Shown: positions 45,561 to 55,012, numbered from the stretch's first letter. The stretch: DNA of 64,000 nucleotides from Phycisphaeraceae bacterium (GCA_020851735.1 JADZCD010000005.1:1-64000); one strand, 5' to 3'. Notes: a model not told the origin generated them from the sequence alone. Made by a program: numbers and translations.

Positions 45561-47579
45561 ATGACCACTACCCCTTCACCTAATCGCCCCAATCTCAAGA
45601 CGCTGCTGGTCGGCAAAGCCCGCGATCCGCTGGACCGCGGGGTGTTCCACCGCCTGTCGCTGGTGGCGTTTTTCGCCTGGGTGGGCTTGGGGGCTGACGG
45701 GTTGTCGTCCTCCTGCTACGGGCCCGAAGAAGCCTTCAAGGCCATGGGGGCCTATCCGCACCTGACGATCTTTGTCGCCCTGGCCACCGCCTTGACGGTT
45801 TTCGTCATCAGCACCAGCTATACGCAGATCATCGAACGCTTCCCCGCCGGCGGCGGTGGTTACGTGGTGGCCAGCAAGCTGCTTTCGCCGAAGGTGGGCA
45901 TGATCTCCGGCTGCGCCCTGATTTTGGACTACATCCTGACGATCGCCATCTCCATCGCCAGTGGCGTGGACGCCATGTTCAGCTTCCTGCCGCTGGGCTG
46001 GCAGGAGCTGTACCCCTTGGGCATGCCCTTTAAGCTCCTGGCGGTCTTGGTCTGCCTGGTGGGCCTGACGCTGCTGAATCTGCGCGGGGTCAAGGAATCG
46101 GTCGTGCCCCTGGTGCCGATCTTTCTGACCTTTGTGCTCACCCACCTGTTTGTGGTCGGTTCATCCCTTGTGGCCAGGATGTCCAGCGTGCCCCAGGTCA
46201 TCCAACACACCCAGGCTGATTTGCAGGGAGCCACCCAGGCGGTGGGCTGGATAGGCATGGTCGGCCTGCTGTTGCACGCCTACAGCATGGGCGCCGGCAC
46301 CTACACCGGTATCGAGGCGGTCAGCAACAACCTGGCTATTCTGCGCGAGCCCCGGGTGCAGACCGGCAAACGAACCATGTCCTACATGGCTGTTTCCCTG
46401 GCCCTGATGGTTCTGGGGCTGATGCTGGCCTACCTGCTTTTCCGCGTTGAGCACGTGCCGGGCAAGACCCTTAACGCGGTGCTCTTTGAACGCTTCACCG
46501 CCACCTGGCCCTCTTCCCTGGGCCATTCGTTCATCTGGGTGACGCTGCTGTCGGAAGCCGCCATTCTGATGATCGCCGCCCAGGCGGGATTTCTCGGCGG
46601 ACCCAGCGTGCTGTCCAACATGGCCCTGGACGGCTGGATGCCGCGCCGCTTCGCCACGCTCAGCGACCGGCTGGTGACCGAAAACGGCATCCTGCTCATG
46701 GCCCTGTTCGCCGGGCTGACCCTGCTTCTAACACGCGGGTCGGTGGGCACGCTGGTGGTGCTCTACAGCATCAACGTGTTCATCACCTTCGTGCTTTCCC
46801 AGGCCGGCATGGTCCGCCTCTGGTGGCATGAGCGCCTTCAGCCCCTGGCCCATTGGAAAAAGGGCATCGTCATCAACGGCACGGGCCTGGTGCTGTGCCT
46901 GTTCATCCTGGTTTCGATCGTCTGGATCAAGTTCCATGAGGGTGGCTGGGTCACGCTGCTGGTCACCGGCCTGTTCGTGCTGGCGGCCGTGGGTATTCAG
47001 CGGCACTACCGCAATACCGCCAAGGTCCTCCGCCGGCTCGACAGCTTGGTCGCCGTGGCCGACAGCACCATGGCCAGCCAGACCGCCGACCAGCCGCAGG
47101 CGCCCGAGCCTCCTTATGATCCGACGGGAAAAACCGCCGCGGTCCTCGTCGGCGGATACAACGGCATCGGCCTGCACACCGTGCTCAACGTCGTGCGCCT
47201 GTTTCCAGGCTCGTTCAAGAATTTCGTGTTCATCTCCGTGGGCATCATCGACGCGGGCAACTTCAAAGGCGCCAACGAACTTAGCCACTTGCAGGAACAC
47301 GTGAAGACGCAGGTGGATAAATACGTCCACTTCGCCCAGCGGCAGGGCTTTCACGCCCAGGCTTTCACCGCCATGGGCATGGACGTGGTGGCCGAGGTCG
47401 CCAACCTGGCGCCTCGCATTCTCGAGCAGTACCCCGACACGGTCTTCTTCGGCGGGCAGTTGGTCTTCAACAACGAAACCATGCTCACCCGCCTCCTGCA
47501 TAACTACACCGTCTTCGCCCTCCAACGCCGCTTCTACCAGGAAGGCATCCCCGTGGTGGTCCTGCCGATTCGGCTGTGA
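45561..47579 (+). CDS. APC-superfamily transporter with cytoplasmic C-terminal domain (KimA-like)
   Basis: 672 residues. About twelve TM helices occupy residues ~25-490; GLGADGLSSSCYGPEEAF at the first helix resembles the KimA-type APC potassium importers (SSDALSSVAYGPEQ in the Bacillus protein, from memory). The soluble C terminus (~515-672; VLVGGYNGIGLHTVLNVVRLFPGSFKNFVFISVGII) has a Rossmann-like, UspA-type look, as in KimA, where it serves regulation. It could equally be an amino-acid permease. The ATG at 45561 has only GCAGAG nearby. No c-di-AMP riboswitch was recognised upstream. Confidence 0.75.
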   Translation: MTTTPSPNRPNLKTLLVGKARDPLDRGVFHRLSLVAFFAWVGLGADGLSSSCYGPEEAFKAMGAYPHLTIFVALATALTVFVISTSYTQIIERFPAGGGGYVVASKLLSPKVGMISGCALILDYILTIAISIASGVDAMFSFLPLGWQELYPLGMPFKLLAVLVCLVGLTLLNLRGVKESVVPLVPIFLTFVLTHLFVVGSSLVARMSSVPQVIQHTQADLQGATQAVGWIGMVGLLLHAYSMGAGTYTGIEAVSNNLAILREPRVQTGKRTMSYMAVSLALMVLGLMLAYLLFRVEHVPGKTLNAVLFERFTATWPSSLGHSFIWVTLLSEAAILMIAAQAGFLGGPSVLSNMALDGWMPRRFATLSDRLVTENGILLMALFAGLTLLLTRGSVGTLVVLYSINVFITFVLSQAGMVRLWWHERLQPLAHWKKGIVINGTGLVLCLFILVSIVWIKFHEGGWVTLLVTGLFVLAAVGIQRHYRNTAKVLRRLDSLVAVADSTMASQTADQPQAPEPPYDPTGKTAAVLVGGYNGIGLHTVLNVVRLFPGSFKNFVFISVGIIDAGNFKGANELSHLQEHVKTQVDKYVHFAQRQGFHAQAFTAMGMDVVAEVANLAPRILEQYPDTVFFGGQLVFNNETMLTRLLHNYTVFALQRRFYQEGIPVVVLPIRL

Positions 47580-47647
47580 GGCGAAAGCGCTCCGTGGCCC
47601 TGGTCATATTGGGCGACAGGCTGCCATGCCTTTGCGACTCGGATTCC

Positions 47648-50368
47648 CTACGGCACCAGAATGCTGAAGGCGATCGGCGGCAAGCCCGTGACGGCGTAGT
47701 AGATCGCTCCCACGCAGGTCCAGAACACCGAGATCAGCAGTTCGCCGATCACCAGGCCGAACATCAGCGGCAGCACCGCGTGGTACGTGCGCACGCCCCC
47801 GAGCTTGACCACGCTCAGCTTGATCAGCCAGCCCAGCAAAAACGAGTAGTGCATGTGCATGGCCGGATGCGTGCCGAACACCATGAACATCACCGGGTGC
47901 AGCGGCCACCACGCGAAGCGCAGCCGCGCCAGGGCGGTGCCCATCACCAGCGCCAGGCCGACGCTGATCCACCCGATCGCCCCGGGGCGGGGCCGGGCCT
48001 GCGTGAAGCGATCCCATCCCTGGACCGCCGTGGCAGCCGTCAGCTCCTGCCGGGCCGCCAGCTCGTCGATCGTCGTCACCGTCACGTCCAGCGGGCGTGA
48101 GGGAAAAGTCTTAAACGCCCACTCGTCGGACAGATTCACCCCCATGTTGTACTGAAACCAGAACGTCACCAGCAGGGTGGCGATAAAGCCGATCGCCAGC
48201 ATCCCGGCCAAAGCCGGCGCCAGCTTCCGCGGTTGGGTCTGGGTGCGGTCAGCCATCTGAAACGCGTTGGCCAGAAAGGGCGTGAGCGCCTCGCGGCTCT
48301 GGGCGACCAGGACCGTCCCGGTCATCGCCACCAGCAGGCAGCCGGTGGGCCCCAAGGCGTTATCGCCCAGCAAAGAGAGCAGCACCGCCGAGGGCAGCCA
48401 TTCGGCCAGCACGAAAAACATGCCCGTTTCCGCGTTGATCCGGGCGATCATCATGACCGTCAAGCCCACCAGAAACACCGTCAGAACGCTTAAAGGCCAA
48501 TCCATCCCGGCATGAATCAGCAGCCACACCGCCGTCCCCACGCACAGCAATAATCCCCGCGCCGCCCAGATCGACAGCGGCGGAACATCCCGCCCAGCCG
48601 CCAACCCCACCATGCCTTTGACCACGCCCAGGTAATACCGCCGCCCCACATAAAGCACGATCAGCGCGCCGCCCAGCCAGGCGCCGAAAAGAATCAAATT
48701 CGCGTTCGCTCCGCTGGTCGGATCGTATTCCACCGCGATGCCGTTACGGAACATCAGCGAGGCCATGATCATGTACGCCAGCCCCACCAGCCCGATGCTC
48801 AGCGAGATGCCCGTGGGCAACAAAAACGCGAAGGCCACAATGCTGAAATAAATCCTCGGTAAATACACCGCCCAGAAAAGCGGCGCCCGCGACGCCACCG
48901 GGAACAACACCGTCAAGGGTAGAAAGTTGTAGGCAACCGGAATGGAGATGAACCCCGGGAACCAGCGTTGGATGCCGTTGACCAGGTGGATGCTGAACAC
49001 CACCGCCGCCCCCAGCCACAGCAGGCGCGAGCGCAGAATCACCGGCCAGCGTGAGCCGGGCTCGGTTTCCGTCAGCTCCTGGGCGAAGCGGGCGATGGGG
49101 TAGGGCAGTAATTCGCGCTGGGCCCATTGCGGGTGCACAATCAGAATCAAAAACAGGCTGGCAAAAGCCAAGAGCAGCCCCAAACCGCACCACAACACCA
49201 GCGTGGGCCACCACAAACGCCAAGGCAATTCGGAGATCCCCAACCGGCCGTGGCCATCCCAGCCGCCCAGCAGCACCCCCGTGGCCAGCGGGTCTTCTTC
49301 CCCGTCGGTCAGCAGCCAGCCCTCGCCTGCCGGCTGCGGAAGCAGGGCCTCCGGCATCGCCGTCACCAGCAGTTGCCGCGTCAGCCGGCGATCCAGCGAA
49401 TGCACGATGCGCTGGTCCGATTCCACTTCCAGCTGCCCGAGCTTGATCTGGTGATTGACGCCATTGACAGGCTCCGCGACTCTCTGGATCTCATCCGATA
49501 TCGCCCGCAGGCTGTTCAGCAGCTGCGCGGTGTCGCCTCCCGTGGCGCCGCCGTCCGCGGGGGCCGACGCCGCGGGCTGACGCAATTGTTTTTCGATAGC
49601 CATCCGCTGGGCGTCGAGCCTGTCGAGCTCAGGCTGAATTCGGCCTGCCAGCTCTGCCTTTTGCACGTTAAGCTGCGCGACGCGCGCCTGGTTTTGTTCC
49701 CAGCTCACCTGCTGGGCCTGCTGGCGCTGCCGCATCTCCTGGGCGCTGGCCTCGGCCAGGAACGGAGCGAAAGCAGGGGCGTGGGGCAGGTCGCCTTGGC
49801 GAATCAGTTCATTGAGCCAGTTTAAGAGCCGCGCGCCCGACGCCTCATCGATCGCGTGGCCGTCGCGAATCACCTGGCTGATCGTCGCCCGGACGTCTTC
49901 AGGCATCCGCTGCCAGAGCTCCGCCAGCGCCGGGTTGGCGTCGGCCTCCGCGCCTTCATGCAGGCGGCGGACCAGCTTGCCCCAATCGCGGATATGTCCC
50001 CCTGCGATCTCCGGCGAAGCCCCGGGCATGTAGGAAAGCACCTGCGTCCCCTGCCAGGCCGGCTTGTCGCGCAGCAGATTGGCCGGCATCGCCACATATC
50101 CCGACAGCCCGCGGAAATAATTGCTCGGCGGCCAACTGCACGCCGCCAGGCCGATCGCCGTGGCGACCACCAGCTCACGCGGCCCCAGCCGCTTGGTGCC
50201 CAGGAACGGATTGATCAATAGCACCCACAGCGTCAGGGCGGCGAAAATCGCCATCGGAAACAGCCCGCCGATGAACGCGCCCTGCTTGATGATCGCGTCA
50301 TTGAAATAGGTCAGGCCGCTGACCATCAGCCCCAAGGCCAGACCCAGCAATAAAGATCGAATGCTCAA
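47648..50368 (-). CDS. Large polytopic membrane protein (DUF6785/DUF6784-like)
   Basis: 906 residues with about twelve TM helices. Two lie near the N terminus (LLLGLALGLMVSGLTYF, MAIFAALTLWVLLINPFLG), followed by a soluble helical region (~115-340) rich in Gln/Ala/Arg with a coiled-coil look, and then the main membrane part. PYPIARFAQELTE and YDPTSGANANLILFGAW in the core remind me of the planctomycete/verrucomicrobial families labelled DUF6785 and DUF6784, but this is recall, not a search. The start is TTG at 50368 with AGGTGA just upstream. Function unknown; the shape suggests a transporter. It is followed by no same-strand partner. Confidence 0.72.
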   Translation of the reverse strand: MSIRSLLLGLALGLMVSGLTYFNDAIIKQGAFIGGLFPMAIFAALTLWVLLINPFLGTKRLGPRELVVATAIGLAACSWPPSNYFRGLSGYVAMPANLLRDKPAWQGTQVLSYMPGASPEIAGGHIRDWGKLVRRLHEGAEADANPALAELWQRMPEDVRATISQVIRDGHAIDEASGARLLNWLNELIRQGDLPHAPAFAPFLAEASAQEMRQRQQAQQVSWEQNQARVAQLNVQKAELAGRIQPELDRLDAQRMAIEKQLRQPAASAPADGGATGGDTAQLLNSLRAISDEIQRVAEPVNGVNHQIKLGQLEVESDQRIVHSLDRRLTRQLLVTAMPEALLPQPAGEGWLLTDGEEDPLATGVLLGGWDGHGRLGISELPWRLWWPTLVLWCGLGLLLAFASLFLILIVHPQWAQRELLPYPIARFAQELTETEPGSRWPVILRSRLLWLGAAVVFSIHLVNGIQRWFPGFISIPVAYNFLPLTVLFPVASRAPLFWAVYLPRIYFSIVAFAFLLPTGISLSIGLVGLAYMIMASLMFRNGIAVEYDPTSGANANLILFGAWLGGALIVLYVGRRYYLGVVKGMVGLAAGRDVPPLSIWAARGLLLCVGTAVWLLIHAGMDWPLSVLTVFLVGLTVMMIARINAETGMFFVLAEWLPSAVLLSLLGDNALGPTGCLLVAMTGTVLVAQSREALTPFLANAFQMADRTQTQPRKLAPALAGMLAIGFIATLLVTFWFQYNMGVNLSDEWAFKTFPSRPLDVTVTTIDELAARQELTAATAVQGWDRFTQARPRPGAIGWISVGLALVMGTALARLRFAWWPLHPVMFMVFGTHPAMHMHYSFLLGWLIKLSVVKLGGVRTYHAVLPLMFGLVIGELLISVFWTCVGAIYYAVTGLPPIAFSILVP

Positions 50369-50586
50369 GGCTCACCTGCCGCCGGTTTGTCCCCAGCGGG
50401 CTGTCCCGCCATGGGTGTGGTTCCTTAGCCAGAACGGTTCGCCGCCAGGGATTCCGGGCAGCTAATGAGTACCACAAGATACCGTAACCGCTCGCGCAGG
50501 GGTAAATGGCCTGCGCTAAAAATGAATATTGAAATGGCAATAAACAGTCCCCCCGGCCCCCGCCATCCCCGCCTTCGCCTCATCCT

Positions 50587-52299
50587 CTAAACCGCCGCTC
50601 GCCGCGCCGCCGGCAACGGAATCGGGGCCGACCCCGCCATCGCCGCCGACGCCGGCTGCACCATCTCCGGCACCGCCTGGTGCAGGGCGTCGAGAATCGC
50701 CTGCCGGGAAGCTAATTGCCAGGGGTGATCCACCGAGCGCCCCCCGCCGTTGCGCAACTGGTCAAACGTCGCGATGATTGCCTGCATCCTGCTCTCACGC
50801 GGCGGGCTGCTCCGCCAGATGCGCACCGACTGGTGCGGCGTGGGAATCATGTCCTCGCCGTCGTACGCCAGCTCTTCGAACAGCTTTTCGCCCGGACGAA
50901 TGCCGGAAAACTCGATCCCCACGTCCACGTCCGGACGCAGGCCCTGGGCATGCAAAAATCGCCTGGCCAAATCCAATATCCGCACCGGCTCGCCCATGTC
51001 CAGCAGGAAAACTTCGCCCCCCCCGCAACCCCCGGAAGAAGGAGAGGCGATCCCCTCGCCATCACCCTGTTTAGCGGGCGATCGAAGATCGCCGCGATCG
51101 TCACCTGTCGCTCCCCCTATCCCCGTGAACGCCGCTGACTGCAACACCAATCCCGCCGCCTCCGGAATCGTCATGAAATACCGCTGCATCTCCGGATGCG
51201 TCACCGTGATCGGCCCGCCGTGCGCCAATTGTTCCTGCCAGATGGGCAACACGCTGCAGGCCGACCCCAGCACGTTGCCGAAACGCACCATGCAGAAACG
51301 CGTGTCGCTGCGGGCGTTGAGGTATTGAATGTAAAGCTCCGCCAGACGTTTGCTGGCTCCCATCACCGAGCTGGGATTCACCGCCTTGTCCGTGGAGATC
51401 ATGACAAAGCGCTCCGCCGCTGTCGCCGCCGCCGCGTCGGCGATCGACCGCGTGCCGAAGAAGTTATTCTCCAGAGCCTGGGCCGGGTGCTCTTCCATCA
51501 TGGGCACGTGCTTATGCGCCGCGGCGTGGAAAATAACCTGCGGCCGATGCTGCTTCAGCAGGTTCAGCGTCTGCGTGGCATTGGTCACGTCGTGCAGCAC
51601 CGCCGCCCGGACCAGCCCCGGGAACAACCGGGCGATCTGCCGGTCGATCTCAAACAACGCGTTTTCGGACCGCTCGACGAGGATCAGCTTCTTAGGCCCA
51701 AAGCCAGCCACTTGCCTGGCCAGCTCCGACCCGATCGACCCCCCCGATCCGGTAATGAGCACGCACCGCCCCGCCAACACCTGCCCAACCGCCTGCTTGT
51801 CGATCGGGTGCAGTTGCCTCTGCAGCAAAAACGCCCCCTCCACCCACGTGGCCGGGGCTGACTCCTGCAGGGTTCGCAGCGAAACGTCCGACCCGCCCGG
51901 CAATTGCCGCACACGCCCGGACAGCTGGTCCGCCAGGGTGGGAATCCACCGCCAGGGTATTCCCCGCTCCGCCAGCCGCTGCGCCACCGGACTGGCCAGG
52001 CCCGCCATCGACGCCGGCAAGCTAAATAACGCCAGGTCAATGGCTTTCTGCGCTAAGACGCGATCCACCTCCCCGGCTTCCATCGTTCCAAGCACCGGGC
52101 ATTCGACCTCCGGCCGCTCCGCCGTCGCCGACGCCGTCAACAGGCAGCCGACCACCTTGGCTCCCGTCGGTTGGGCCGCCAACATGGCCTGAAGCTGGTT
52201 CAACGCCGTCGCCGTGCCCGCCAGCAGCACGCAACCGAGCTCCGCCGAGTGTGGAATGGATAGATCCGAGGCTTCCGGGGTCAATCTCAGGTCCGTCAT
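50587..52299 (-). CDS. NDP-sugar 4,6-dehydratase / epimerase (CapD/FlaA1/PglF family)
   Basis: 570 residues. An N-terminal ~150-residue domain of the CoA-binding-like type precedes the extended SDR domain. The cofactor motif is GSGGSIGSELARQ; the catalytic region is STDKAVNPSSVMGASKRLAE, where Met takes the place of Tyr in YxxxK, as in PglF-type inverting/retaining dehydratases. It makes dehydrated amino-sugar precursors for surface polysaccharide. Residues ~393-428 are foreign: the 28-nt GGCGATC repeat and a CCGGAAG unit give a Gly/Ser/Asp-rich loop between strands. GGAG lies 8 nt before the ATG. No other polysaccharide genes are adjacent. Confidence 0.9.
   Translation of the reverse strand: MTDLRLTPEASDLSIPHSAELGCVLLAGTATALNQLQAMLAAQPTGAKVVGCLLTASATAERPEVECPVLGTMEAGEVDRVLAQKAIDLALFSLPASMAGLASPVAQRLAERGIPWRWIPTLADQLSGRVRQLPGGSDVSLRTLQESAPATWVEGAFLLQRQLHPIDKQAVGQVLAGRCVLITGSGGSIGSELARQVAGFGPKKLILVERSENALFEIDRQIARLFPGLVRAAVLHDVTNATQTLNLLKQHRPQVIFHAAAHKHVPMMEEHPAQALENNFFGTRSIADAAAATAAERFVMISTDKAVNPSSVMGASKRLAELYIQYLNARSDTRFCMVRFGNVLGSACSVLPIWQEQLAHGGPITVTHPEMQRYFMTIPEAAGLVLQSAAFTGIGGATGDDRGDLRSPAKQGDGEGIASPSSGGCGGGEVFLLDMGEPVRILDLARRFLHAQGLRPDVDVGIEFSGIRPGEKLFEELAYDGEDMIPTPHQSVRIWRSSPPRESRMQAIIATFDQLRNGGGRSVDHPWQLASRQAILDALHQAVPEMVQPASAAMAGSAPIPLPAARRAAV
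51027..51096 (-). repeat. 28-nt GGCGATC repeat (copy 2) and a TTCCGGGGG unit inside the dehydratase gene
   Basis: 51069-51096 is an exact reverse-complement match of the 28 nt at 20762-20789. A TTCCGGGGG unit (plus-strand CCCCCGGAA, about 51029-51037) lies downstream on the gene strand. The repeat is read here as RGDLRSPAKQ, a different frame from the ccmF copy. Confidence 0.85.
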
Positions 52300-52485
52300 G
52301 AAGCTTCTCCAGCCAAGTTATCGGCCGAAGACCATCCAACCCTTGACTGACAGCCGCAGCCGCAAAAAAAGAACTCCACGGATTGTGCAAAGGCCTTAAA
52401 CCCCAATCATCTGCGCGACGATGGAAAATACATCATGGTGCCATTTCGGATCCTAAAGGCTGACCATCCCTGAGGAGTTGTCGTG

Positions 52486-52866
52486 ATGCCACGCCTGGAT
52501 GCCGGCGATCAACGCGAGTGCCCGCGCTTAAAAGTCCCGCCGATGTACACACTCGTGCGTGTTCGCCCGGTGGGGGAAAAGCGCTACCGCTGGCTCGGCT
52601 ACGTTCACGACGTGAGCGATAAAGGCATGCGCTTTGAGCTGGATTGTCCCTTGCCCCCCGGCAGTGAAGTCGAAGTCCGAGCCATGCTCCCCGGCCGCTA
52701 CCACATGACCTTCCGCGCCAAGGGCCGGGTCGTGCGGATTCACGATGACCTGGAATTCCAAGGCCCGATGCGCATGGCCATGATCTTCGATGAGTTTCCC
52801 CGCCCCGTGGATCTCGAACGCCTGACGATGTACCTGAAACTGGCCAAGCCCGCCCTGGCCGCTTAA
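52486..52866 (+). CDS. PilZ domain protein
   Basis: 126 residues. RECPRLKV near the N terminus corresponds to the RxxxR region but matches it poorly (only R-x4-R-type spacing); the second motif DVSDKGMRF fits (D/N)xSxxG. c-di-GMP binding is therefore plausible but less certain than for the other PilZ gene. GAGGAG lies 8 nt before the ATG at 52486; a GTG directly before it is the alternative start. It is divergent from the dehydratase gene and ends in a terminator. Confidence 0.8.
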   Translation: MPRLDAGDQRECPRLKVPPMYTLVRVRPVGEKRYRWLGYVHDVSDKGMRFELDCPLPPGSEVEVRAMLPGRYHMTFRAKGRVVRIHDDLEFQGPMRMAMIFDEFPRPVDLERLTMYLKLAKPALAA

Positions 52867-52910
52867 GCAGCCGCGGACGGATCGGCCGGTGATTGGATTT
52901 CCTACTCTGG

Positions 52911-52940
52911 GCTCACGGTTTTTAGCCGTGGGCTTTTTTT
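52911..52940 (+). terminator. Intrinsic terminator after the PilZ gene
   Basis: Arms GCTCACGG and CCGTGGGC (8 bp, one G-U), loop of 7 nt, then seven T. Confidence 0.85.
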
Positions 52941-52955
52941 GTTAACGCTTGTTGG

Positions 52956-53909
52956 TTAGTTGGTTACCAGAGTGGCGCGATTGGCCTGCAGGCCGCTGGC
53001 AAAGGCCGCCAGCTCGGACATGTTCGCCAACGTGTGCAGATTCGCCGGTCGGGTCGGCGGCAGGTTCACCCACCCGCGCCCGCCAATGACCACCTGACAG
53101 CCGCATCGGCCCAAGTGCTCCGTCGCCGCCAGCAGCTGCTTGTGCACCTGCTGTTGGGCCGTCTCGCTGCCGGGGCAGATCCACGAAATCCAGACCAACG
53201 CTGCTTCCTGACGCTCCGCCTCATTGGCCAACAGGTCGATCGGCAGGTCCGCACCGTAGTTTTCCACCGCAAAGCCCAGATCCGCCAGCACCAGCGCCGC
53301 CATCAGCGAGGCCAGGGAATGGCTGTCGCCGCCCACCGCTCCACCCACCGCCCGCAGCGCCGTCCCCGCCGGCTTGGGGATCAGTCCCCGCAGGTTCTGC
53401 AGCGCCTGCGTGCAGGTATCCGTGGCCCGGTGCTCGATCACGATGCCGTTCAGGTCATTGCGCCACAAAGCACCGATCTTCTGCATCGCGTCGCTCAGCG
53501 GCCCGTCGAAAAAAGCGGACAAGGGTTCCCCGTCCAGATACTCGCCGACCATCAGCCCCTGGGCGGCCGGCCCATCACCGGACTCAAGAATCAGCCGCAG
53601 CACGTCCGCCTTGCTTTGCCCATCGCCGTTGCCGTTATCCGAGCCGTTGTGCTTGTCCGGGCCAACCTGGCCGGCATGATCCAGCGGCCCTTTTCTGGCG
53701 CTTAACGTGGGAAAACCCAGCAAATCCGGGCGCACCACGCTCAGCCGACTTTGCCGAATGAAACGCAACGCTTCTGACAGCGGAATACGTCTGTGCCCCC
53801 CGGAGGTCCGCGCCACGTGAATCTCACCATCATCGACCCACCGTCGCACCGATGATTCGCTGGCCCCGACCACCACAGCGAGCTGTCTGGGGGTTAATAG
53901 GGGTTCCAT
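52956..53909 (-). CDS. MerR-type B12-binding regulator (CarH/LitR-like)
   Basis: 317 residues. Residues 1-60 are a MerR/excisionase-type winged HTH (LTPRQLAVVVGASESSVRRWVDDG..., SGGHRRIP). After a Gly/Asn-rich linker (~75-100), residues ~103-180 match the helical B12-binding cap and ~183-310 the Rossmann B12 domain. The CarH signature Wx9EH is exact: W149, E159, H160. The cobalt-ligand motif reads DSH at 195-197, with His197 as the expected lower ligand. In Thermus CarH the residue after the Trp is a His used in the light state; here it is Arg150. It may be a light- or cobalamin-responsive repressor. A fully consensus promoter lies upstream. No carotenoid genes are in the window. Confidence 0.82.
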   Translation of the reverse strand: MEPLLTPRQLAVVVGASESSVRRWVDDGEIHVARTSGGHRRIPLSEALRFIRQSRLSVVRPDLLGFPTLSARKGPLDHAGQVGPDKHNGSDNGNGDGQSKADVLRLILESGDGPAAQGLMVGEYLDGEPLSAFFDGPLSDAMQKIGALWRNDLNGIVIEHRATDTCTQALQNLRGLIPKPAGTALRAVGGAVGGDSHSLASLMAALVLADLGFAVENYGADLPIDLLANEAERQEAALVWISWICPGSETAQQQVHKQLLAATEHLGRCGCQVVIGGRGWVNLPPTRPANLHTLANMSELAAFASGLQANRATLVTN

Positions 53910-53939
53910 GGATCATCTCCATTGTGGAAGTTTTGACAG

Positions 53940-53968
53940 ATTATATATTAATCCTTTGAGTTTGTCAA
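53940..53968 (-). promoter_or_regulatory. Consensus sigma70 promoter of the CarH-like gene
   Basis: On the minus strand TTGACA (53968-53963) and TATAAT (53945-53940) are separated by exactly 17 nt, both perfect. A second TTGACA on the plus strand at 53933-53938 makes an inverted pair with the -35 around the -10, a possible operator for the regulator itself. The start codon is about 30 nt from the -10. Confidence 0.8.
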
Positions 53969-54250
53969 TAATAATTAAGTCTTTTAAAATATTCGGAAAT
54001 TTTCGGTATTTATTGGCAAAATGCAGATTGAATCAGCGATTTTTAAAACTAGAACATTTATAAAATCATAATTAAAAACACGTGTTTTGGAAGATTTTGT
54101 GTGGCTGGACACGACGCAAGTTCGCCCTTTGCCAGAGCGCTGTGATACCGATCACGGCCATATTGCAGGCAAAAGCCCACCCGCTCCCGCAGCTGGGAAC
54201 CGTCCCCCGGAACTCCCCCGGAACTCCCCCGGAACTCCCTCCACAAGTCC
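53969..54250. other. AT-rich spacer with palindrome and CCCCCGGAA array
   Basis: 53969-54110 is markedly AT-rich. AAAACACGTGTTTT at 54075-54088 is a perfect 14-bp palindrome. At 54204-54240 CCCCCGGAACT is repeated three times at 12-nt spacing. No gene is supported. Confidence 0.6.
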
Positions 54251-55012
54251 CTATCCAAGATGATCCAGAATCCGACGAGCCAGGTAATCCAGCATCGGCT
54301 CAAGCGCTTTCCGCCCATGTTCCGCGCTGGCCTGCCGGGCATCCTCTCCCATCTGGGCGAACAGGCCGTCGCGCACATCGCTGCGCGTGCAAGGATGAAT
54401 GGTCTGGGCCGTGGCGGCATTTCCCTCCGGCCAGTGCTGCTTAGGATCACGCCCCGCCGTCAGAGCCTTTAGATCCACCAGTTCCGGCAACAGTGCCAGG
54501 CCAAACGAAGTCTCTTCCTTGGCTGCATGATCCCCCCGACACGAAACCGCCGGCCGCGCGATCGTCCCCTCGTGCCCATAGAGCATCAACACGCCCCGCC
54601 TGGATGCTTCCTCCTTGGCCGTGGCCAGGTATTTATCCAGAATCTCCTGCCACGGATAGTGTCCTGCCAGCAGCACAATGGCCCGAAACCCGTAGCGCAT
54701 CAATTGGCCGACTGTCTGCGCGACAATCTCCCCCGCCGCCTGGGGTGACTGGTAATGCGTCCACAAAAACGGCCCGTGCCCACCTTCGCCTCCCCACCAC
54801 ATCACCGGCAGCACCACGCCGCCCACCCGCTCCGCCAGCTTGATGCTCAATTGCTCCGCTTTCAGGCCGTCGAATCCGATCGGCAGGTGCCAGCCGTGGT
54901 GCTCTAAAAGCCCCAGCGGCCAGATCGCCACCGGACGCGCGTCCACCTGGGCCCGCAACTCGTCGGGCCTGAGCTCTTCATACCGCCGCCAGGGAAACAC
55001 CAGACCAGACAT
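54251..55012 (-). CDS. Creatininase-family protein (A)
   Basis: 253 residues. The creatininase/FAPy-deformylase-type amidohydrolase family binds two metals; expected ligands are in LEHHGWHLPIGFD (Glu, His, Asp) and in LLAGHYPW (His). A later acidic site is likely in KEETSFGLAL. The ATG at 55012 has GGAGG 6 nt upstream; earlier in-frame ATGs overlap tatD. It lies 20 bp after tatD on the same strand, so the two probably share a transcript. A second family member is at 59118. Substrate unknown. Confidence 0.85.
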   Translation of the reverse strand: MSGLVFPWRRYEELRPDELRAQVDARPVAIWPLGLLEHHGWHLPIGFDGLKAEQLSIKLAERVGGVVLPVMWWGGEGGHGPFLWTHYQSPQAAGEIVAQTVGQLMRYGFRAIVLLAGHYPWQEILDKYLATAKEEASRRGVLMLYGHEGTIARPAVSCRGDHAAKEETSFGLALLPELVDLKALTAGRDPKQHWPEGNAATAQTIHPCTRSDVRDGLFAQMGEDARQASAEHGRKALEPMLDYLARRILDHLG

